Source: Datisca glomerata
Lineage: Eukaryota > Streptophyta > Magnoliopsida > Cucurbitales > Datiscaceae
Assembly (NCBI GenBank): GCA_003255025.1
Contig: QANY01005064.1
Location: 744,001-808,000 of the forward strand
DNA length: 64,000 nt
Direction of reading: 5' to 3'
Shown: in pieces, positions 57,427 to 64,000 of the stretch
Layout: the number at the start of each line of letters is the position of its first letter
Position numbering within the stretch: the first letter of the stretch is position 1
Position numbers and translations under genes: made by a program
Notes under the pieces: model-generated
The model's database searches: none
Told to the model about the DNA's origin: nothing
What the model saw: only the letters and a program-made list of their open reading frames with translations

Positions 57427-58224
57427 AAATAAATGATAAAAAAATTGAAAGAAAAATGATGAAAAATAATAGATTTTTTTTTACATAAATATGTCCATTT
57501 TTTAATTTTTTTTGGTTACTTAGTCTTCTAATTATCATTTTTTCTTCCTCCCTCATTAGTCATTGCTAATCAAATAGAAAAGGGGATGACCATAGATGAT
57601 AATTAGTTCAAACAAGTGTCACAAAAATGATGAACATAATTTTTTAAAAAGAAAAGACTTGTAGAAAAATTGAAAATTTCAAAACTAGATATTTGCATAA
57701 TCTTGTAGAGAGGTTTTACTCTCTATTTTATGTATTGTTATGTGTGAGAAATTATTCTAGGGGATCTTTGCATCAAATGTACACTTTCAACCCATTAAAT
57801 GGTTGATTCACATTGAGTTAATTTTTTCACCCCTCAAAAGCTTTATCATCATCCTCATTAATAGAGTTGATGACAAAGACATCATTATCCAACTTGTAAA
57901 AAAATCATCAATGCATGAAATTATAGGGTTCAGATTTAAAGTATGAGAAATGATAAAGAATGAACAATCAACTTATGTATGGAAAAAAGATACAAAAGAT
58001 ATCAACTACATGAATATGAAGAAGAGAGATGAACAAGATATATTATGAGTAAATGTATAAGACATTTAAGCTACCTTAAGAAAAATAATGGAAGAATATG
58101 AAAATAATAGAAGTGTAGAACTTCTTCCTCTCTCTAAAATCACCTCTCTTTCTCACTCCAATCCCTCTCTTTCTCACTCTAAAAAAATGACTTCCTTTTC
58201 TCCACTCAAGTGAAGACATCATCC

Positions 58225-58234
58225 CTATTTATAG
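58225..58234 (-). promoter_or_regulatory. Candidate TATA box of the LTR
   Basis: Minus strand reads CCTATAAATAG about 195 bp inside the start of the LTR, a position consistent with a U3 promoter. Experimental support is absent. Confidence 0.6.
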
Positions 58235-58428
58235 GCAGAATTAGGATTTGTCTTTTTTACTTTTAGTTTTTTTTTTCACTTTTTACTTTTTTAGTCATTG
58301 GACCACTTTTCTTATTTTAGTATTGGACTAGTTTTCAAATTATACATATAGTCTTGGACTATTATATGAGCCAAAATATAAAGTATGTATATTTAATGTA
58401 TTAGACCAGACAAAATACGGTATCTACA

Positions 58429-58445
58429 GCTGCCCCCCCTTTGAG
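58429..58445 (-). other. Polypurine tract of the gypsy element
   Basis: Minus strand reads CTCAAAGGGGGGGCAGC immediately before the TGTAGATACC start of the LTR. Confidence 0.85.
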
Positions 58446-58603
58446 CACGCTTCTGATCTCAGAAGGTGTACAAAGGTGTAGATAAGTATTTTGGTCGGTA
58501 GAAGAAAACGATAAGTATTTTGATCGGTAGAAGAAAATAATATATGAAATAGGGAATAGAAACCTTGACTAAATAAGGCTCTTTGAGATGGAATGGGAGC
58601 GAA

Positions 58604-59328
58604 ATGGACCTGGATAGACACAGGCTTCGACCTCGCTCAATGCGAGTTCGATTTAACTGAGATATTTAAAAGGGTCCGGACCTGGATGGATGCAGGCTTC
58701 GACCTTGACTCAGTGCGAGTTCGATTTAACCGTAGGTATTGAAATGGACCAGGCGCTGACACCGGGCTTCGACCGCGACCAAGTTGGGTTCGATTTAACC
58801 GAATATATTTGAAAGGAAAATGGACCTGGATAGACACAGGCTTCAACATCGACTCAATTCGGGTTCGATTTAACCACATTAATTGAAAAGAAAATGGACC
58901 TGGCGCTGATACCGGGCTTCGACCTCGACTCAATTCAGGTTCGATTTAACCATATTAATTGAAACAGACCCGGCACTGACACCGGGTTTTGATCGCGACC
59001 AAGTCTGGTTCGATTCAACCGAAGATATTTGAAAGGAAAACAGACCTGGATGGATGCAGGCTTCGACCTCGACTTAGTGCGGGTTCGATTTAACCGTAGA
59101 TATTTGAAACAAAAATGGACCAGGTGCCGACACTGGGCTTCGACCTCGACTCAATATGGGTTCGATTATAACCATACTAATTGAAATGGACCAAGCGCTG
59201 ACACTGGGCTTCGACCAAGACAAAGTCGAGTTCGATTTAACCGAAGATATTTGAAAGGAAAACGGATCTGGATAGACACAAGCTTCGAGCTCGACTCAAT
59301 TCAGGTTCGATTTAACCATATTAATTTT
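58604..59328 (-). repeat. Satellite-like tandem array in the 3' UTR, about 10 units of 62-76 bp
   Basis: Units start with variants of AAATGGACCTGG near 58613, 58675, 58742, 58818, 58892, 58962, 59038, 59113, 59186 and 59260. Each continues with GGCTTCGACC..GACTCAA and ends GGTTCGATTTAACC. Two subtypes occur, one with GGATAGACACAGG and one with CGCTGACACCGGG, in partly alternating order. It lies between the integrase remnant and the 3' LTR, in the 3' UTR. Tat-lineage elements are known for variable tandem repeats in this position. Confidence 0.9.
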
Positions 59329-59329
59329 T

Positions 59330-60000
59330 GTTGAAGTTGGCTTATGCAAGTCTCATATGACAACAAAAGCTAGACTAATGCATGCTTTAAATGTTGGAAA
59401 ATCATGTGTGAATTTCGAAAGAATATCACTAAGTCATGCACCTGAATTTGTCAGAACAATTAATGCGGTGCATGTTTATGCAATGTAATTCTTGAACATA
59501 AATGTAAAGTAGTGATTTTGGATGCATGCATGCTATGCATGATTGTGAACATTTATAAAAAAATTATATGATGATTTTTTAGCCATATCCAACCCCCTTT
59601 AGAACAATCACTTGGCCTAGGATCATGGACTCGCAATGAAGTATCGAGCATACTTTTAGGAAAATGATACATTCTTATTTATTAGTTTATGCCCCTGTAT
59701 TTGGCTCCATGTCAGTGGTGAATAATTTCTCTGCTTCTCTTCTGTACTTTAATTGCAATCCTCCAATCACGCTTTAGCCTTCGTTATGTGCATATTAATT
59801 TTCTCGTGATGACTTTACAGATTCCCCCTCGTACTCAGACTGCCTTTCTTAGTTCCTATTCCTTTATTTTTTCTTTTTTAATTAGCTTTCACCTAACCAA
59901 GCTTATGCTTCTGAGTTATTTCAAGAGTAATTAATGATATCTTAGAATTGAGAGGAATAAGAAATAATGAAAATAAAGATAAGATGAAGTATATGTATTT
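59330..60000 (-). other. Untranslated or decayed region of the gypsy element
   Basis: Between the tandem array and the integrase remnant there is no readable domain on either strand. The C-terminal half of integrase should lie here but is not recognisable, so it is deleted or decayed. Confidence 0.5.
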
Positions 60001-60004
60001 GTCA

Positions 60005-60470
60005 ACTGAGAAAATAATCTATAGAGACCAAAATGAAACGATGTCCATTAGAGGCTTTGAGTGTGATGGGACCAATGACGTCTATGCCCCACATAGATAA
60101 CGGCCAAGGCGCGGCCATTACATGTAAAGGGGATGTGGGTACGTGAATTTCATCCGTATAAATTTGACATTTATGACATTTCTTGGTGTACTTATTGCAG
60201 TCAGATTCTAGAGTTAACCAATAATATCATGCTCTCAAGATTTGTTTAGCCATCATATATCCATTAGCATGAACTCCACAAATTCCTTCATGAACTTCCT
60301 CTATGATTTGATTTGCTTCCTTTGCATCAACACATCTTAAGAGCATCATATCATGGTTTTTTTGTAGAGTATTTCACCATTCAGGAAGAAACCCATGGAT
60401 AATCTTCTAATAGTGCGTTTATCATTCTCAGAAGCTTTAGATGGATATTCTCTATTTTTTATATACTGCT
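60005..60470 (-). pseudogene. Integrase N-terminal part of the gypsy element (truncated)
   Basis: Minus-strand sequence encodes CHKCQIYTDEIHVP, then WPLSMWGIDVIGPITLKASN and GHRFILVSIDYFLS followed by a stop where SKW is expected. CHKCQ is the end of the HHCC zinc-binding motif, and the D of WGIDVIGPI and of VSIDYF correspond to the start of the DDE core. The remaining catalytic residues are missing. Confidence 0.75.
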
Positions 60471-60477
60471 TGATGTC

Positions 60478-60960
60478 TTAATACCATGGTCTTGTATCTG
60501 GCTCTTCTTCAATAGTCATACAGTGAGCAGGAAAATCTCGCTTCTCAATTTTTATGGTTTGCAGTTCTTCCTTAAAGTCTACGGTGAACATGGATGCTAG
60601 AGTTGCCAGTGCATCTGCAATTTGATTATCCTCTCTGGGTATATGGTCAAATGATATCACTTCAAAATTTCGGCTTAGCTTAATTACATGTTTGTTGTAA
60701 GATACCAGCTTAGAGTCTCTAGCTTCCCATTCCCCGTTTAGTTGTCGTATCACCAATAGCGAATCTTCATACACTCGAAGCTTCTTTATCTTTATATCAC
60801 AAGATGCTTGAATTCCCATGGAACATGCCTCATATTCTGCCACATTATTTGTATAGTCAATGCATAATTTTACCGTGAATGAAAAAAAAATTCCCTCAGG
60901 TGATATGAGGATTACCCCAATTCCATGCCCTACATCATTAGATGCTCCATCAAATAACAT
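60478..60960 (-). pseudogene. Archaeal-type RNase H domain of the gypsy polyprotein
   Basis: Open frame of 160 codons. It would degrade RNA in RNA-DNA hybrids during reverse transcription. Catalytic acids are in place: D of LFDGASND, E of NNVAEYEACSMGI, D of RVYEDSLLVIRQL, and D of REDNQIADALATLA. It follows the main RNase H and precedes integrase, as in Tat elements. The frame joins the upstream part by a frameshift or stop near 60962. Confidence 0.85.
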
Positions 60961-60963
60961 TGT

Positions 60964-61752
60964 TCATAATTCTGGGCCTGCAGATTCTTCTTCATTTTTG
61001 AATATGACTGAAACACTATCATCAGGGAAATCAAACTTCATAGGCTCATAATCTTGCATTGGTTGATCTGCCAGATAATCAGCAAGTACGATTCCTTTTA
61101 TTGACCTCCTCGTGACATAGACAATATCATATTCTGTGAGTAACATTTGCCATTTAGAAATCCGTCCAAAAAGTGACGGCTTTTCAAAGATATACTTGAT
61201 AGGGTCCATCTTTGAAATTAATCAAGTGGTGTGGTATAACATATATTGTCTAAGCCGATGAGCAACCCAGGCCAATGCACAACACGTTTTCTCCAACATC
61301 GAATAATTAGCCTCATAATTTGTGAACCGTTTGCTTAAATAGTATATTGCTTGTTCTTTCCTTACAAAAGCGCTATGCTGACCAAGTACGCAATTCATGG
61401 ATTTTTCTGTTACTGTAAGATACAAAATGAGTGGACGCCCTGGAGTTAGAGGAACAAGTATAGGCGGATTTTACAAGTATTGCTTGATCTTCTCAAAAGC
61501 AATTTGACAATCATCATTCCATCCTTCTGTATCACTTTTGCGGAGAAGTTTAAAGATAGGTTCACAAGTTGTAATTAGTTGTGAGATAAAACAGGCTATG
61601 TAATTTAATCTTCCCAAGAAACCTCCAACTTCCTTTTGAGTTTGAGGTGGCGGCATATCAATGATGGCTCGAACCTTGTGAAGGTCAACTTTATTCCTTC
61701 CTTGCTCATGACAAAACCAAGTAGTTTCCCTGAAGACGTTGCGAATGTACAT
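60964..61752 (-). pseudogene. RT connection and RNase H domain of the gypsy polyprotein
   Basis: Three open pieces (61752-61471, 61425-61222, 61209-60964) carry KEVGGFLGRLNYIACFISQL, FKLLRKSD, FEKIKQYL, then MYLTVTEKSMNCVLGQ, YYLSKRFTNYEANYSMLEKT, CCALAWVAHRLRQYMLYHT and IFEKPSLFGRISKWQMLLTE, RRSIKGIVLADYLADQP. This is the thumb, RNase H and connection region in correct order, broken by two stops or frame changes. Confidence 0.85.
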
Positions 61753-62718
61753 TTTGTCGGGTTAAGCTTTAACTGGAACTTTCTCAACCGTCCAAATAGC
61801 TTTCCCAGAGTGACCGTATGATCTTCCCCTTGACGAGATTTCACAATCATATCATCAACGTACACTTCGATTTTTTTATGCATCATCTCATGAAACAGTG
61901 TTACCATTGCCCGCTAGTAAGTCGCCCCTGCATTCTTCAGACCAAATGGCATAACCTTATAACAAAATGTACCCCACAAAGTTATAAAATTCGTATTTTC
62001 ACGGTCTTCAGGAGCCATTTTAATTTGGTTATACCCTGAAAAACCAGCCATGAAAGAGAAGGTTGAATGTCCTACAGTGTTATCTACTTAGACATCGATA
62101 TGGGAGCAATGGAAAATTATCCTTGGGGCTTGCCCGATTTAAGTCTCTATAATCAACGCACACCCTTACTTTCTCTTTTTTCTTCAGCACTGGAACTATG
62201 TTAGCAACCCATTCAGGGTATTTTGCTACTTCTAGAAAACTCACATCTACTTGCTTTTTAACTTCTTCTTTGATCTGTACCAGCATGTCTGGTTTCATTT
62301 TCCTTAACTTTTGTCTCACTGGTTTACTTTCGGGCATAAGTGGCAAATGATGAACCATGATATCAGTGTCTAGACCTGGCATATTTTGGTAAGACCGTGC
62401 AAAGACGTCAATATACTCTTTGAGTAAGTCAATTAATTTTCGGCGGCTTTGGCTTGTCATAGAAGTTCCGATTTGGACCTCTTTCGTCTCTCCCTCCAAT
62501 CCCAAATTTATCACCTCCGTTAACTCTTGATATGGTTGAGTTATTTTTTCATCCTCCTCTACCATTCTTAACATTTCCAGAAATGGTTTGAAATTATCAT
62601 CGTCACTTTCATCTGACTCTACGCTAAGAATGTGATTGTCAAAGTTATTGCTTATGCTCTTGTTTTCAAAATCACCGTTCTCAAACCTGAACCAGATTAT
62701 TGGATGAAAGGAAGGCAA
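61605..62718 (-). pseudogene. Reverse transcriptase domain of the gypsy polyprotein
   Basis: The frame 62718-62080 ends with VQIKEEVKKQVDVSFLEVAK, YPEWVANIVPVLKKKEKVRV and CVDYRDLNRASPKDNFPL, the RT fingers with the first catalytic D. It continues out of frame with FMAGFSGYNQIKMAPED, FCYKVMPFGLKNAGATY, a stop, and then, open from 61907, MVTLFHEMMHKKIEVYVDDM, in which YVDD is intact, and LNPTKCTFATSSGKLLGFVM. A frameshift near 62085 and an in-frame stop near 61912 make it nonfunctional. Confidence 0.88.
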
Positions 62719-63310
62719 GAAAAGAAAATAAAAAATGCATGAGTATAAACATCATTTACATATGGGAAAAAAATAGACATGAAAGGAAGAACAAAAAGAA
62801 CTGGAATTGTATTTATTATTAACAGAAGGAAACGAAACAAGTTTTTAGACTTTAATTCAAAAGATGACATGAAACAAATGAAAATGTAGGCCTATAACAA
62901 CGAAATTCCTAAGACCTTAGGCAGAATTATTATAATTTTGACATTATTACTCTTGAAAATTCCCAAGAAGCACTGGTAGCTCGGTGACGTCCCAATTGTT
63001 AAGCTCATGACCTGAATCGTATCGAGAAACCAAGTCCTCTGTACTTGCACTTGATAATTTTCTCAAGATTGCAAATATTGAAAGCTCCGCGATATCATCT
63101 TCAAGGTTGTACTGCTCTACTATAACCGGTTCTTCAAATGAAATTCCCCCACTTCTAAAAGATTTAGAAATATGGGGTATATTGCCATTTCCACATTGAA
63201 TTCCCTATTTTCAAGCCTAGCAATCCTCTTTTCTTTCTTTTGAACTTCCACTCTTCTCTATCAGCCTTGGTCGGTCTATATCCAAGTCCAAACTTTTGCT
63301 CATTCTTGTC
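62719..63310 (-). other. Spacer between protease/G-patch and RT of the gypsy element
   Basis: Low-similarity linker, with stops in all minus-strand frames. No domain recognised. Confidence 0.5.
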
Positions 63311-63496
63311 CTAGTCGATTAACTTATGTATTGCTTGATGCTCACTCCCGAGTCCCTTACCTGGTTGGTATCCCCATTTTATCATCAACTTTGCAACCAT
63401 CTGAGATGCATTTGATAGGTTTGTCATTGGAGAGGGTTTTCCACTAGCAACAAACATGGTGTTCGCAATCTCAAATGATCGAAATGAGCACTTCAA
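63311..63496 (-). pseudogene. G-patch segment of the gypsy polyprotein
   Basis: The end of this open frame reads MIKWGYQPGKGLGSEHQAIH, matching the G-patch pattern (GYxxGxGLG) seen after protease in many plant gypsy polyproteins. It probably binds RNA or regulates protease activity; role inferred. It is separated by stops from protease and RT. Confidence 0.7.
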
Positions 63497-63578
63497 TGCT
63501 TCTTATGCCGCCTCGTCATATGGCATGGTGGCTGGCTTGGATATCAATAAATCTTCTTCCCCATATATACAAATGAGT

Positions 63579-63881
63579 TTATGATCCATTATGAATTTCA
63601 GCTTCTGATGTAAGGAAGACGATACCGCTCCCAGCAGAGTGAATCCATGGTCGACCCAAAAGGAAACTGTATGCTGGATTTATGTCCATCACTTGGAAAA
63701 TAATATTGAATATGCATGGTCCGATTCGAATAGGTATCTCTATGTCTCCGATTACTTCTCTTCTGGTACCATCGAATGCTCTTACTATCATCATGCTCGG
63801 TCGCATATGTGTCGCGTCCACAGGGAGCTTTGTAAGTGTGGATCTTGGCATCACATTTAGAGATGAGTTGTTATCAATCAA
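63579..63881 (-). pseudogene. Aspartic protease segment of the gypsy polyprotein
   Basis: Open piece reading MIDNNSSLNVMPRSTLTKLP, EVIGDIEIPIRIGPCIFNII and YSFLLGRPWIHSAGSG. The catalytic D(S/T)G-type site is represented by IDNNSS, where G is N, and LLGRPWIH is the conserved end of the domain. The piece continues upstream towards 64000. Confidence 0.75.
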
Positions 63882-64000
63882 TACTTTTACAACTACATAA
63901 TCCTTATATTCTACAGATATATGTAGAGCTCTGGTGTACCCAGTACCATCGGCAGGGATTTCATCATCTATGAAAGTGATAAAATTCGATGCGATAATAT

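Larger units (their letters stand above)
56443..58428 (-). repeat. 3' LTR of the Tat/Ogre-type gypsy element
   Basis: On the minus strand the LTR starts TGTAGATACCG at 58428, directly after a G-rich polypurine tract. The other end is placed at TGTCGCAACGTGCACGCG (plus strand, 56443) because the following GGAGTCGCCACC segment is a common landmark of this LTR group; this end is approximate. The partner LTR lies beyond the right edge of the window. Confidence 0.65.
58429..64000 (-). mobile_element. Ty3-gypsy element, Tat/Ogre type, internal region (5' part outside window)
   Basis: Minus-strand order from the right edge: aspartic protease, G-patch, reverse transcriptase, RNase H, a second archaeal-type RNase H, integrase start, tandem-repeat 3' UTR, purine tract, LTR. 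The extra RNase H between the first RNase H and integrase is diagnostic for the Tat lineage. Stops and frameshifts in most domains show the copy is dead. Gag and the 5' LTR lie beyond 64000. Confidence 0.88.

Overview
The window is plant nuclear DNA: strongly AT-rich and gene-poor, with spliced genes and many plant-type transposable elements. The only two intact host genes are typical angiosperm genes, an ATL-family RING-H2 E3 ligase and a NINJA-family jasmonate-signalling adaptor. Protein character fits a core eudicot; I cannot name the species. No bacterial or organellar features, tRNA, rRNA or CRISPR array were seen.

Layout. 1-1.9 kb: AT-rich DNA with a possible MITE. 1.9-6.25 kb: a complete gag-only LTR element with 5-bp target-site duplications (TSDs). 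8.2-10.6 kb: a decayed plant-mobile-domain (MAIN-like) gene behind a CACTA-like end. 13.9-26 kb: a Mutator-like element (MULE) transposase gene split by two later insertions. One is a CACTA-type element (15.3-20.6 kb) carrying single exons resembling two host genes, a MenG/UbiE methyltransferase and a UDP-galactose/glucose transporter. The other is a copia element (21.0-25.5 kb) with exact TSDs. 26.5-28.4 kb: DUF1985/Ulp1-like remains on the opposite strand. 31.0-35.4 kb: a second MULE with long terminal inverted repeats (TIRs), a perfect 9-bp TSD, and its transposase core deleted. 35.5-39.2 kb: a non-autonomous copia-type element with exact TSDs. 40.0-41.2 kb: ATL42-like gene. 45.3-48.7 kb: NINJA-like gene. 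49.4-50.1 kb: a LINE fragment. 50.5-53.2 kb: an LTR relic interrupted by a perfect 1,880-bp solo LTR. 53.2-56.4 kb: duplicated GGGACGAG-rich blocks and another CACTA end. 56.4-64 kb: the 3' part of a Tat/Ogre-type Ty3-gypsy element (LTR, polypurine tract, a satellite-like array in the 3' UTR, integrase, archaeal-type RNase H, RNase H, RT, G-patch, protease), running off the right edge.

The host genes share the minus strand about 4 kb apart. One probably acts in ubiquitylation at a membrane, the other in transcriptional repression of jasmonate responses. From memory their A. thaliana counterparts are also near neighbours on chromosome 4 (At4g28890 and At4g28910), so this is probably a small ancestral island between repeat blocks. 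Nearly everything else is a layered record of transposition: TSDs and reading frames recovered across insertions give the order of several events. Element boundaries supported by TSDs are firm; others are marked as approximate.
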